The notes under the pieces were generated by a model. That model did not search any database, had not been told where the DNA came from, and worked only from the letters and a program-made list of their open reading frames with translations. From Thamnaconus septentrionalis (Eukaryota; Chordata; Actinopteri; Tetraodontiformes; Monacanthidae): a stretch of 64,000 bases of DNA. The position numbers and the translations under genes were made by a program. The stretch lies in assembly GCA_009823395.1 (NCBI GenBank), contig CM020501.1, positions 5,471,861-5,535,860 of the forward strand. Direction: 5' to 3'. This document shows, piece after piece, positions 27,937-40,299 of this stretch (the stretch's first letter is position 1; the number at the start of each line of letters is the position of its first letter).

Positions 27937-30900
27937 CTTGATGTCAGCTATTTTGGTTTTCCTTTTTCAATGGACTGTTTGCTGTAGTCCTAAAAAGGTG
28001 ATCATTTCTTGAAACAGACCAGTATCATTTATTGACACTCACAGATGTGTCCTGGAATGCTATTCCTAAACCTTTGCTCGTTGGGTTTTCTATCTGTGAA
28101 ATACGTTCTGCTTTTTCACTTAATGTGTAAAGTTTTAATGAAACTTACACAAGGAGGAAAACGGGGAAAAGCAGCTGACAACCCACTCTGTTTGCAAGTC
28201 AGTGCAAACTAGACATGGGGCGACAGCGACTAGCTTTTCCAGCAGTGGATTTGCCTGAGCTCAGGTAGTGCTCTCACCACGAGCGATTTATTTGAGTTTA
28301 CAAGTGTACTGAGACCACCTGTTCACGACAGGGTCTTTGAAAGCTGCACACCTGCCTAAACAAACCACACCACAGGAGAAAACTCATTCTGGGGCAACCC
28401 AACCCCCCAAACACAGGGTCCATGTAGCATTAGAGCTACATGACAGCTTAGAGACAAGCACAAAAAAAAGTCTGCACCTTGTCACTTAAGCACAGCAACA
28501 GTTAACCAGCCGTTTCCCTTGTCTACATCACTTCAGATAAAAATGCATGGCCGCTGTTGCAGGGTTGTTCTTTTTTTTTTAAATAGTAGTTTTCATTTTG
28601 TAAACTAGTCGCTCTCATTAATTGTTCTGTGCTGTCGCTGCCTGTCCAATCAACGGCCTGCATTCTGTTGACATAAGATTTTTGTCTCAGCTCAGCTCAC
28701 GTGGAACTCTGGCCAAGTAGGTAATAAATTAAATTTAAAATTAAATTTAAAATTTAAAATTATTAATAAAAAGTAAACAACAAAAGAAAAAACAGTTAAC
28801 CAGACAGAAACTCTGCATTGTTGCTCAGTGCCAACAAGCAGCTGGACAGGATGTGAAAGACCTGAAGAAAATGTCATTTTGTGATCAAATCCACATTTGA
28901 AGTGGCTTTGAAATGACACCTTGCACCACTCGTGTAAACTTTCCGAGGCAGCCAATATTACAGCCGCAACACATAATCTTCTCAAAATTCCCCCCACGGT
29001 CTGATCATAACTCCGTAGATTGAGGTCAGCTCCAGGATAAAACAGCAGACAGAGCTGATGGTGCTTTTCCTTTTCAAAGTTCTGATCCATCCAAGGGCCT
29101 TTTTATATTTATTTCCTTTTTGCTTTACACTCAGCTCTTTTGATAACTTCCTGTCCATGTTTTTTTTTTTATTATTTTTTTTTTTCCAAAGTGCTAACCT
29201 TTGGCTCGTGGGCCTCTAAGGCACAGCTTTGAGTGTTTTTTCAAGAAAAAAACTTTTATTTATCTTTGAAAATTCAGCTGAGCGTGCTTGTATTTACCTT
29301 TCTTTTTTTTTTTTGTTCCTGAGGCCTATTTAGCATTCATGGTACAGCAGCACACATTCACGCCTGGGAGCGGCTCAATACAGATGCAGGCTTCGACTGT
29401 TGACCGCCGAGCGGCTCCGGTGGAGCAGCCGAGTTAAGTGTCTCACTCAAGGGCACCTGGACAAAAATGGTAACAAGCTCTCCAAGGCCAGGCGATGGCC
29501 CTCGCCTGGTTACTTTAATTCGATAGAGCTTCTTGTAAAATTAATTCGCATGAAAGCCTGAGGGAGCAAAAGTAAGCGCTCTGCAATCTCTCCCTAAAAA
29601 AAAAAATAAAAAATCATGCTCTCAAAATTAAGAGCAAAATTATTATTAAAATATTTTATTATTTCTCGCAGAGGCTAGACGGCAAATTCTTGATGTTTCT
29701 GACCTTGCAGAACCCGAACTTGCTCTCGATCATGCACGTCTCTTTATTTGTCTTTTTTCCTCCTCTGCATATCTGACATGCTGGTACGAGCCCAGGGGGC
29801 TTTGAGACGTCTTCTTCTTTTCTTATTCCTCTTACAACGGCGAGTGCCGTAATCATCTCTATGGTAACTCGCTAAAAAAGCCTCGCCGCATTCAAGGCAG
29901 GCAGGACAACAAACACAAGCAGGAGGAACTGCGGCTCCTTTTTTTTTTTTTCTCCCCATTTTCGGCTGTTTTCCGGCCATCACTTATTCAACTATATTGT
30001 AAGTCCATTACTCGCGAGCACTCACGTACTCCCAACTCGCATCAAAAATGAAACGGACCGAATGTTATTTCTCAGGCCAATCTACATGTTAATGAAAAAT
30101 GTATCTCAGTTTCAGAAAAAGGCCGATGTTTGCCGTCAAACCGGATGAATCCGAACACATCCGGCTTGCCCAGGTTGAAAGGAACGGAGGCTGGCTACCT
30201 GTCCCGCGTGCCACTTCCCATTTCCTCTATCTTTAACGCGTCCCTTGAACATGTCGTGGGCGGAAGCTGAAGTTTTGCGGTTGATACCTCGTGAATATGT
30301 CATGCCCAACGTCAACCGCTGAGCTTGCCGTAGCCGCATTTTGGCAAGTGCTCGAGTCACGGATGAATAATCCACGCGTCCACCAAATTCTGCTCTCATC
30401 CTGCTGGGAAATGAATACCAAACCAGCGGTGCTCAGTGAGGTGGAGGACTCCAATCCTCGGCTCTCCTCTTTTTATCATTTGGAGCAAATATTTGTCTCA
30501 TGAATTTCTTCTCCTCCTCTTGCCGTAGATATTACATCCAAGAGATAGCGCCGGCGCCTCCTGCTCGCTATTTATTCAAATCTTCATTATCAGTTCAGCC
30601 TCTCCTTAAACCTTTTAGCTGCACGAGTATTGCTTCTGTGTATTTTCTCTTTTTTTTTTCTTACGGGCCTGTCTGCTGATGAGAAATGTATTCGTTCGCC
30701 CCGGGTGCGAGATGAGGTGCCACTTTTGGCCCTCTGGACGTATCGCCTCTCAAATATTAATTAGTGTTGCAAGCTCAACTTAAAGGTCGCCGCCTGGGGA
30801 GCCTTCAGCAGGGCCGACGCAGCCTTGGGACAGCTTCGGACGAATCGAATTAAAATGTAAGGACGGAGCAGAGTGCTGATAGTCATGCAGGTGGTTGCAG

Positions 30901-32393
30901 TGCACGGAGCTGAAACTGGTTGAGATTTTACCTCTGTGCTCGCATGTGACTGACAGAAAAGTGTAGGAAAAATGGAAAAGCAGCCAAAAGGATTCCTAAA
31001 TTATATAACAGTAAGTTGAGAGTTTGACAGCTTGTCTTCATGTGTCAGGTTTGTTGAAAAAGAGAGAGCGAGAGAGAGAATGAGGCCATCTCGGCCTTTA
31101 AAGGATCTGTGTTATGTAAAATTGCACTTCACCAATGTTTCCAAACATTAATAAGGATCTCAGTGGACTTCCCAGAAATGAGAAAATCAATCTATTATTT
31201 CTGCGGCTTTCAGGGCACTGTTCCCTCACCGATTTCTCTCCCAGCCTCCCTTAATCCGCCTTGTGTTTGTCCAGTTCCAAACATGTGAGTGGATTGTGAA
31301 GACACAAAATGGATGCTTTGCTGTGCCTTGTGTTTGCCCGAGGCTGCAACCAGAGGGATAAATGTTCTGCAGAAAGTTCCAGTGTCTGATACTTTATCGT
31401 GCATGGCTGCACCACTGGAGTCTGTGATTAAAAGTAATACTCTGAAAAGCGGCGTATAGCGTATAGTACGGTACTGTGGAAAAAAAAGGTTAAGTCAGTA
31501 ACATTGATGGTGATCTAGACTTTGTTCATAAAATAATTTGAAATAAGGTACATAAACACAGGACTCTGCTTTCTTACACAAGTGGTTTAGATTAGTGTTG
31601 TTACTGAAAGAGGTCCTTTGGAACAATGGACATGGTAACAGTGTCTTGGTAGCAGTAGGAACCCTCTGGGATTAGGGTGATATCCAGCATCATTTTAACC
31701 AACATTAGCATGTCTGGCTTGTTCACTCGCATTCACGCACAATATATTTTAATCATCACTCAACATTTTCTTTGCTCGCTTGCACAACGGATGCCCGTTG
31801 CCTCTCATATGGGAGGAGGTGGCAGGAAGAAAGGAGCTTCTATGTTTTGATTTGCTCAGCTGCCCTCTCTAGCGGTGGAAATAATCGTATATTGCCAATT
31901 TAAATATGTAAATCATGGTTTGTGTACAAATATGACTTCTATCCTTTCTTTTTGAAGCTCTTGTGTTTCCCACCTCATCAGAAAAGCAGGGCTGGACCAT
32001 ATTACACAGCACTCATGCTAAACATCCCCACCATTTCGTTCTCAATTTCTTTTTTTCCCTGCATCGGGTGATTTTTTGTTTACAACATACTTCAATTTTC
32101 CATTGTGCCCATCGTCGAGCGCTGACAATATCATAATGATGTTGGGGAAAATGCTTAGCTGCTCCCACTGTGGATTGTTATCCCTACACCTTCTAAACAT
32201 CAAACGATGACTCCTATTCCCCAGGATGGGTCTCGTGGTCTCTGAGCTTTCATTCTTGTGTGTATTCCTGAGAGACAGACTGGTTTCCGACAGTTTTGAC
32301 CCAGCGTGACACACACCAGGTGTTACATTTTTACATCTCCATTCTGGCTGTCATGTCACATTCAAATAACAAGCAAACAATGTCTTTCAGCTG
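27937..32393. other. Intergenic, no gene seen
   Basis: This stretch holds an AAATTTAAAATT simple tract (28,727-28,775), T-runs at 28,570, 29,161 and 29,304, a GA-rich tract at 31,060-31,079, and a candidate conserved block at 30,530-30,860. No exon or named repeat is supported. Confidence 0.5.
30530..30860. promoter_or_regulatory. Candidate conserved non-coding element
   Basis: A non-coding block with mixed GC-rich (GCGCCGGCGCC near 30,548, CGCCCCGGGTGCG near 30,697) and homeodomain-type (AATATTAATTAGTG near 30,752) motifs. It is free of simple repeats. It is called only from texture. Confidence 0.2.
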
Positions 32394-33195
32394 TAGCGGC
32401 TTGCAAAAGTATTCATAGCCTTGAACTTTTCCTTATTTTGTCACGTTACGACCACAAACATCAATGTATTTTATAGAAATTTTAAGTGGAAGACCAGGCA
32501 GGAAAAAGATTTTCTAAGTTTTTCACATCTCACGGAGGGAGCACTGTTCAATCCATCATCTGGAAAAGGAAAGGTTATGGCACAACTGCAAACCTACCAA
32601 GACACAATAAGACAAGGCACTGTTCACTGAAACTTACTCGCCGAAAAAAAGGAGAGCACTGATCAGAGTTGCAGCCAACTGTTGGTCGTGAACTGCACAA
32701 ATCTGGCCTTCATGGAAGACGGACAGGTAGAAAGCTGTCGCATCCCTACTGTCCAACATGCTAGTGGCAGCATCATACTCCAGGGGAGCTTCTCTTCAGC
32801 AGGTACAGGAAGGATGGTTAGAATTTAACACACAGCAATCTCAGAAGAAAACCCATTGGGGTGCTGCAGAAGACCTGAGACTGGGCCGGAGGTTCACCTT
32901 CCAACAGGACAGCAACCCTAAACCTAAAGCCAAGGATGTCTTCCAATGAATATAAACAAAACATATTCATGTGTTAGAATAGCCCAATCAAGTCCGGACC
33001 GAACATTTCAGAATCTGTCGCAAGATTCAGAAACTGCCATTCATTGAACATCCTCCTTCTAATCTGACTGAGCTATTTTGCAAAGAAGACTGGGCAAAGG
33101 TTTCAGTCTCTCGATGTAGAAAGCTGCTAGAGATATTCCACAAAAGACTTGCTGCTGTAATGGCAGCAAAAGGCAGTTCCGTCTTATCACACGTA
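32394..33195 (+). mobile_element. Tc1/mariner transposon, decayed transposase pseudogene
   Basis: The 5' end GCTTGCAAAAGTATTCATAG is the terminal motif of a common fish Tc1 family. Transposase remnants follow in order on the + strand: a reading like SGSIILQGSFSSAGTGRMVR (about 32,765-32,825), then LGRRFTFQQDSNPKPKAKD (about 32,881-32,937), which is the catalytic QQDNDPKHTAK region with substitutions, and HPPSNLTELFCKEDWAKVSV near 33,048 ending RLAAVMAAKGSS near 33,180. Frames shift and stops intervene. No 3' terminal repeat is visible, so the element is truncated as well as dead. Confidence 0.8.
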
Positions 33196-35325
33196 TTTAC
33201 TTCATTGCTTTATTTGAAAAACTAATGTACTGTATCAGATTGCCGCTTCGAGCTGATTCATATCTCCAGTCTATAGTTCTAAACTATATGTTGGACTATT
33301 CTAAACTGCACCACTGAGAACAGAATTTATTCAAAGCCAGTCAAATTGAAGCGCAGCGCTCTCACTAGACACATGCCCCTATAATTTAAGAGTGACCGGG
33401 CAAGCTACGGGTCAGCCGCTGCCGCAGCTATAAACAGCGGTCAAACTACAAACGCAGTGGTTGCTCCTCCGGGCCCACAATGAAGTGGATAACAAGACAA
33501 GGAGAATTGTATGAAGAGCCCACAAAATGTCTGAAGAAAAGACAACCCGACTGGAAGTAAGAAGGCACCTCGCGGCCTCCATTAGCAGAGTGCAAAATGG
33601 AATAATCGAGACATATTTTTGGGCTGCGGGTCTTAAAATTACAGTTTCCAGAGTGGTGCGGGCGAAACGCGAGGAAAGTGAGGGAGCTTTCGCCGCGCGA
33701 GTGTGTGAGCAAGTGGCATGAATTGTGAATGAGCGAGTGTCTGAGCTGAACACATGCATAACAGCTTAGCCGAGAGAGAAATTCGGCTCGCTCAAAGTGA
33801 AAAGGATGCACTTTTTCTCCTCTTCTGCAGACTCCTCTTCTGTCTTGTCATCTTGTTCACATTAGGAGATGAGAACCTCTCAACATATTTATGAGTCACA
33901 CATTAAGACCGTTCATCAATTATTGAACGCCGTGTTGAGCAACACCCTCGTCTGGCTTTAGGTTCCACTTTTAAAATGATATTTTCCCGACTCGGTAATT
34001 ATCGCCTTTTATCGCCTCACTTTAAAAATGCATCAGGTAAATTTGAGTTGGTCCTCTTGGATGATGAAGTGTTTGCAAAGGCAAAAAAAGACTTTACGCT
34101 GCCGACTAATTACACCGGATGCGTGCGCAGAGCGGCTGAGGCAAAGTCGATTCGCACAATTCCCTCCAACGTGTGTGCATGCAACTTTCAACACAGATCA
34201 CATGTTACTCACAAACACATGAAATCAATTACCATTTAAGTATTCGTTCATAAATAATACAGTTTTCTGTGAGGTGCAACATCTCCTTGACAAAGACAGA
34301 TCAGTTCTTCTTCTGGCCCTCTGGTTGTCTTAAATGTCTTTTTGTGTTTCTGTTCTCTCAGCTACCTGAGGTTCCATCACGCAATCCTGTGTGAATACTT
34401 TGTTTCTGGCTTTTCCTAAGAGCTATTTTTTGGAGACAGCATACTTTTTGTTGGATTTTGTCATTCTATATTCTTGATCACACGGCCAGAGCCCTGCAAA
34501 TTGAAATGACGCGTTTGCAAGAGCCTTGCACTTGAAATGCATTGCACACTCCCCGTGTGAATAACAAACAGCAGTCGTGCCGCTGTGGACTCCATACGTC
34601 TGCAGTGTGTGCTTTTGTCGCCGCTAACAATATGCAGACAGTTGCAGCATTGGTGAAGATAAGGTGCCAATCAGGAGCACCGTGACTTCCTCAAGCACGA
34701 GCGTCCCGAGAGTTGCCAGGTCTCAAATCAACAGTGGCGGGATGCACAGAATACAGCAGGTTAATTTGCAGAGTACAAGGACGCTGGGGTGACGAAGCTC
34801 TACGATAAGTCAACTTGCGAAAGAGCACTTTAAAGAAAAAGAAAGTGATTGAAAGTTGTATCCTTTATATACCCTTTTGAATTTTTTTTCAACCATTTAT
34901 TCAAGTAGATCGGTCCGAGCACAGATCACAAGCTGATAAACACATGGACCCAAATGCCGTAAACAGCCAGCAGGATCAATACCATAGTCTCTCTTGAAGA
35001 GTGAAGTATATTCAAACTAAACAGATGACTCCACAGAGACCCAACACAAAGCTGCGCTTGAGTGCAAACGTTGCTGATGAAAGGATGGGGAAGAGGAAGA
35101 GGAAGGGAAACAGGTGGGGAGAGACTCAGGTGTGGGAAGAGATGAAGGAGGAAGGAGAGATTGTAGGATGTGACAGAGAGGGATGAAAAATAATAATTTA
35201 ACTAGAGAAACATCAGTCACTGATGAAACAGGCAGATACAGATGTGAAATCCCTTTTATTTTCCACATGTTGCCTGAGTTCCAGGTGGTGCCGGAGCCTC
35301 ACATAGCTGTCTTTAAGTGAAGGCA
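33196..35325. other. Intergenic, no gene seen
   Basis: Includes a GC-richer block with CpGs at about 33,400-33,760 and another at 33,960-34,180, plus a purine-rich tract at 35,080-35,185. No exon or repeat family is supported. Confidence 0.5.
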
Positions 35326-35510
35326 GGTTACACCCTGAACAAGTTGGCGTTTTATCGCAGGGCCAAATTGAAAACGCACCCTCTGTTTACAGTCCCCAGT
35401 TTGCCCATGAATATACGGGGAGAACGTGTAAAAACACCACGCAGAAAGGCCCCAGGAGCTTCATGCTGTGAGGCGACAGTGCTCGCCACTACACCACCGT
35501 ATCGCAATAA
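35326..35510 (-). mobile_element. tRNA-derived SINE copy, minus orientation
   Basis: On the + strand it reads CAGGTTACACCCTGAACAAG...TATCGCAGGGCC, then GGGGAGAACGTG, then CGCAGAAAGGCCCCAGGAGC and TGCTGTGAGGCGACAGTGCT followed by the complement of the SINE head (CACTACACCACCGT). This is the reverse complement of the family at 36.25 kb. The B-box region has decayed. Confidence 0.7.
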
Positions 35511-36253
35511 GAATAAAACAATTTTACTCAAAGAGAAAAATAATGTGGAAAAAAAGTAGTTCCCATACATTATGGAGGTTGTCCGCAGGCCTTTGAGAGG
35601 ACAGCAATAAGTCTTAACCACTCTACTAGTGCATCCTTAGTGATTTAAGGCAGGTTTACGGCCATTTATGGCCTCTTTTACGGTGTAAACAGCATATTTG
35701 CAGTGCTCCGGCCAATTTATACCCCGCAGTTAAACCGGGTGAGTTGGATGGAAACGTCGATAGCAAAGTCTTTGGAGAACAGGTCTCGGAACAGAACTGA
35801 GAGGGAAATTCAGGCAACGCTTCAGCACGAGCTAAATATTGCAATAACCACCGCTTACCTTAATAAATGATGAGGAGGAGGGCCGATGATGAGGTCGTCT
35901 TCGCTGCGGCCCTGTTCGCGCCGGGAGACGAAAAAATTGAAACTGTCAACAGCCGCGACCACGTCCTCTCTAAACCCCTTTTAAGGCTGAGAGGGTTGCT
36001 GGCGTGGTGAGTGGATCTGCACGGGTCATCCTGGGTCGCGGTGCAGCGACATGAAAGCGACGAGGCTGCATTGCTGTGCGACTAATCAATTCTGTCCACG
36101 CACATTTTATCTTAATCCGCCTCTTCATGTCTGCGCTGTTTGTTCCCTCCCAGTCCACGGCCATTACTGCAGGTTTTTAACCTATTCTTAGTAGTGGTAT
36201 TTCTGGATTTGCGGTTACTGGAAAGATTTACAACACAAATGTGGTTCTTTTGG
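35511..36253. other. Intergenic, no gene seen
   Basis: Between two SINE copies. The block 35,870-36,170 is GC-richer (GTCGTCTTCGCTGCGGCCC, CGCGGTGCAGCGACATG) and without coding signal. Confidence 0.5.
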
Positions 36254-36418
36254 GCGACACAGTGGTGCAGTGGTTAGCACTGTGGCCTCACAGTATGAAG
36301 GTTACAGGTTCAATTCCACGCTCCTTGTGCGGAGTCTAGATGTTCTCCCTGAGGCTCTGTGGGTTTTCTCCAGGTGCTCCAGCTTCATCCCACTGTCACA
36401 AACATACAGGCGGGTTTC
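36254..36418 (+). mobile_element. tRNA-derived SINE copy with A and B boxes
   Basis: TGGTGCAGTGG (36263-36273) and GGTTCAATTCC (36307-36317) fit the A and B boxes of an RNA polymerase III promoter about 33 bp apart. Between them lies the usual TTAGCACTGTGGCCTCACAG. After them come GTTCTCCCTGAGGCTCTGTG and CCAGGTGCTCCAGCTTCATC, the conserved body of this fish family. The 3' tail is missing, so the copy is truncated. Confidence 0.75.
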
Positions 36419-36873
36419 AGATTTCAGAAGAGTGAGGAAGTGATTCTAAACTCATAATCACTACCAAAATGCCCTGTTTACTGCTGTGCCACTAGATCAA
36501 ATCGGGGGGAAATGAGGCAGGAATCGATAATAATAAACAAATCTTCAGTTTAAAGTCTGGGTGTGCTGAGTTGAACAACACTTGTTGTGGTGACTACCTA
36601 GTGAGAATTTTTTTTATTTAGCCAAATATATAGAAAGTGGCAAAAAAATAGTTTTTAAGATATCGCGTTACAAGAGCACCTCACCCATTAGAGTTTGTTT
36701 TAGTGCTTGTATTTAGCATTTTTCTTTGTTTTTAGCATCGCAAATGTTACCACAGCCTGATGTCACTGCAGGGTGTTTACCACTTTGTTATTTAAAATAG
36801 CAGGAACCGGATACTGTCTCTGTTAAAAAATAAATAAATAAAAGAATATCTTCCAGTTTAGTGACCTAAAAAA

Positions 36874-36877
<4 letters not shown>
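36419..36877. other. Intergenic, no gene seen
   Basis: AT-rich unique sequence. Nothing recognised. Confidence 0.5.
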
Positions 36878-36909
<32 letters not shown>

Positions 36910-36924
36910 CACGCGTGCGTTCGT

Positions 36925-36963
<39 letters not shown>
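36878..36963. repeat. Compound (TG)n microsatellite
   Basis: Two long TG runs flank an interrupted TGCG/TTCG centre (36,905-36,928). Total length is 86 bp. Confidence 0.97.
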
Positions 36964-36965
<2 letters not shown>

Positions 36966-37727
36966 ACACCTGGTCCTGATTAATCCCCACACCGAACTCC
37001 AATCCACTTGTCAGGTGCCAGTTTAAGATCAGCAGCAGCAGCCTCCCTCTCTCCACTTGACACCAGACACTTCTGCTCAGTGGCAGTCGTTCTTCAGCTG
37101 CTCCGAATAATTTATACCCTCTAGCTCACACTTCCTGCTAACCTTTGTCTCTCCTGTCGGGATCACATGAGTCAGCCCGAGGTCAGTCTTCCCTGTGCTC
37201 TCCCTTCTCCACTTACCTCATCTACAACCTGCTGCATAATGGACAGAGGAGCCGCAGTGTCCGCAGCGAGGCTCAATCAAAAAGTACACTTAGGAAAGAT
37301 TAGGAAGAGATGTGAAAGCAGCAGTCCCGCTTTTGCCTGCGATGATATGTGACCACTGCAGTGAAAGAGCTCCGTATGCAGAATACAATTTCACCTCTAG
37401 ATGCCTCTGCAGCCTTGCCAGAGTAGCGAGCACTGAACCAACACTGAGCCACCCAGGATGCAAAGGATATAATGTGGTCATCACCTGTTTGTGGACATTG
37501 TCAAAAGACAAAGCAAGCGCAAAGTCTTCAAAGCCATAGGAAGCCACTCTTCTGTATTCCCCCTCCTGTATATGTCCTCCCCCCCTTTTTTAGGCTACTG
37601 TTTTAGGAGGCTACGCTATCATTAGCACTGAGTTGTGCTATTTTTTGCTATTTATTTTGTATTGAAACAGTGTTAGCTGGGGGAGGATGGCAATGGTTCC
37701 CCTGACAGGGAAGAATATGATTGTTGT
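36964..37727. other. Intergenic, no gene seen
   Basis: Unique sequence with overlapping short open frames on both strands at 37,167-37,547. Neither has a recognisable product or clear splice context. Confidence 0.5.
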
Positions 37728-37794
37728 GATAGATGGATGGATGGATGGATGGATGGATAGAGAGGTAGATAGATAGATAGATAGATAGATATAT
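37728..37794. repeat. Compound (GGAT)n-(GATA)n microsatellite
   Basis: Tandem GGAT units pass into tandem GATA units, about 67 bp in all. Confidence 0.97.
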
Positions 37795-38559
37795 ACTTTA
37801 CATTGCAGTGTGTAATAATGTTATTATTTTTTGGGGTTGAGTGCAATCATTATTAAGTAGTTACTTAAGTAATTAGTCAATCAGTCCATGTCTGGCTTGG
37901 TGACCTATCGTGATTGGAAGTAATTGCTCTAAATCAAATTAAACCCTCTGCATAACATGAGAGGCCTGCATTAATGTGATTGACACCCTATCATCAAATA
38001 AAGCTAATCGCTTAGAAACAGTCTTCGCGGCAACAACTGAAAAAAAATATATAAAAAAAAATATATATATATATATACTAAAAATCAGCAGCTCAACAGG
38101 TCCTCAGGTCCTCCCTTGACCTGCGATCACAAGAAATGTGTTTGCGACTGGGCAAAGCACTCACGTAAAATGTGAAGGTAAGACGCACTGGGGTACTAAA
38201 TGTCATTCTGTTCCCCCATAATCATGAAAAGCTGTTTTAGCCTGACAATTTTAGCCTGTATTCAACAACATTTGTAAAAAGGCTAAAACCTCACACTTAA
38301 AAGCTACTATGATTTATAATCATATGCCTTTAGAAATAACAATGACTATTTTTATTTGGGTCTGCAGGGCTCGATCCACCTTTATGTGGCCCTTTTATAA
38401 ATTAGAACTTCCATTGCGTTGAGCTTTGTTCAAACTTCTGAGTTTGATTTAATTTGGAATAAGAATAGCCATAAAGTTGTGGCCGTGGCTAAAGCTTTGC
38501 AGCTAACTGGCAGCTTATCAGCGTGTGGACGGTTGTTGGGGCATGCTTGGCTCTCATCC
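37795..38559. other. Intergenic, no gene seen
   Basis: AT-rich, with an (AT)n run at about 38,047-38,079. Nothing else recognised. Confidence 0.5.
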
Positions 38560-38912
38560 TCCAGTCACTGCTCACCTCCAGTACCACTCACACTTCTAAA
38601 TGTGAAATCTTCCCATTTCAAAACTGACCAGAAGCCCAAGATGGTGCTGACCATGACACCAAGCTCCAGGTTTCTGAACAGGTGTTTGCAAACCAATGGG
38701 CGACTTCACGATGATTCGTTCTGTCTTTATATACAGTCAATGGATCTCATTCAACCCCCCCAAAAAAGCAAACATAACGTAAAAAAAAAATCCAAGTTAG
38801 CTGTAGCTTTGCTTCGCAACAAGTTAGCACGTTCCACTCCTCTCTCCAGCGTCCTAGGTGGTGCCACAGATCTTACCTTCCACCTTTGTATACAGTCAAT
38901 GGATCTCACTCT
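38560..38912. repeat. Dispersed fish repeat with internal direct repeats
   Basis: It contains CAAGATGGTGCTGACCATGA, CAAACCAATGGGCGACTTCA and TTTATATACAGTCAATGGAT, a combination common in dispersed repeats of many teleosts. TATACAGTCAATGGATCTCA occurs twice (38,729 and 38,889), 160 bp apart. The 196-codon open frame over this block is therefore not called as a gene. Confidence 0.5.
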
Positions 38913-40273
38913 GGTCCACAATCTGATGGAAGGAGGTTATCAGTGGAAAAGCGTTGCCGTGAAGCTGCGCGTGGCCCTGCAAACATGTAATATGTATTCT
39001 GTTTTGTAGCTTCTCCATCTTTACTGACGTTGCCCGTTTGGCTGTGCGGCCGAGAAGAAGAGCTTGGTCTTAAATCATTTAGTGTGACTTTTTGGATCAA
39101 TGATGTCCTAACTTTGTAGGCAGTGGCGCCTTCTTGGATTGATGTTTCCCCAAGCAGCACTCTGAGTAAATATATCTGCATTCACTGAGCCGCACTGCTC
39201 AATCACAGTCCTTCGGCTGCATCACTACAAGATAGCTGGCACCCAGAGGGAGATGCTGGCAGACTCTGAGAGGCGTCTCGCTGACTGCTCAAGTACCTTT
39301 ATCTGTGCATTTCCTAATGGCACAGTGCTCGCGCAGACTTTTATGTTAAGACAGAGATAACGTTCAAAGTGATTTTTCTTTCCCCCCATGACTTAATTAG
39401 TGATAATTACTCCACAGAAGGGAATGTTTTTCAACTCGTCCCGATCCTTCAGTTATTCTCCGGGTTTGGCTTGAACTGCTCCACCAAGCCAATACCGCCT
39501 CTGTTGCACCTGTTCTTTATAAACATAAAAAAATTGGCATCCCGCCGCCTTGTCATTAATGAACTCGTCTCGTTTTTGCCGCTCGCATTCGACTGTGATA
39601 CACCTGTTAGTTAGTCAGGATACGGACGGGACAAATCACATTAAAGTATTTTTTTTTTTTTTTAAACAAACAAAATCAAAGTCCTGGAACTGCCTGAGTG
39701 CATTTGAAGTTCCGAGAAAAAGTTCTCCATCTCTGTGGATGCGCTCTATCAGATCAGATGACCTCCAGACATCTACTGTACACCCTGGCTTTCATTTGAC
39801 ATGTAATCAATGAGTCCTTGTGAGGACAAAACCAATCTCAGCAGAGCATCATAATGTATACATACTTCCACTTTTTTTTTTATAGCTTGGCTTGTTGCAA
39901 GGTCTCTGCCAAACTGAGGCGATGCCATCTGTTTTGAATTAGCACTGGCCTGGAAGGAAGTAGTTGGCTGCTCCCAAAATCAATCAGAAAGGACATGGGA
40001 GGCATCTCCTTATGGTTCTGCTGATTTCAGAAATCAATCATGATCGAGCAGATGTTTAATAAAAAAAAAAGAAAACATGTCCAATACTTTATTCTGCCCT
40101 GAAGAATGTTCTGCACAACCTTTCCCTTGTATCAATCCTACTTTTTTTCCATGTCTCGACCAACAACAGGAAATCTGTTTACATGGCCTACATGAAACCG
40201 CCAGTTGCAAAGACAAAGTATAATTTATTGTACATATGTAAATGAGCACCTCAGTATGTGCAACCAATGCTAC
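38913..40273. other. Intergenic, no gene seen
   Basis: Unique sequence with T-runs at 39,647-39,663 and 39,873-39,881. No coding exon or named repeat. Confidence 0.5.
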
Positions 40274-40299
40274 GCTAATTCACAAAAATGTGAATTAGC
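40274..40299. repeat. Perfect 11-bp hairpin
   Basis: GCTAATTCACA (40274-40284) pairs perfectly with TGTGAATTAGC (40289-40299) across an AAAA loop. Confidence 0.9.

Noticed and set aside
28692..29090. 132-codon minus-strand frame
   Set aside because: Its end is a simple AAATTTAAAATT tract and the rest matches nothing I know.
36254..36330. Possible functional tRNA gene from its A and B boxes
   Set aside because: No cloverleaf forms, and the sequence continues as the body of a known type of fish SINE.
38419..39009. 196-codon + strand frame
   Set aside because: It crosses a dispersed fish repeat with internal direct repeats, so the frame is a by-product of the repeat.
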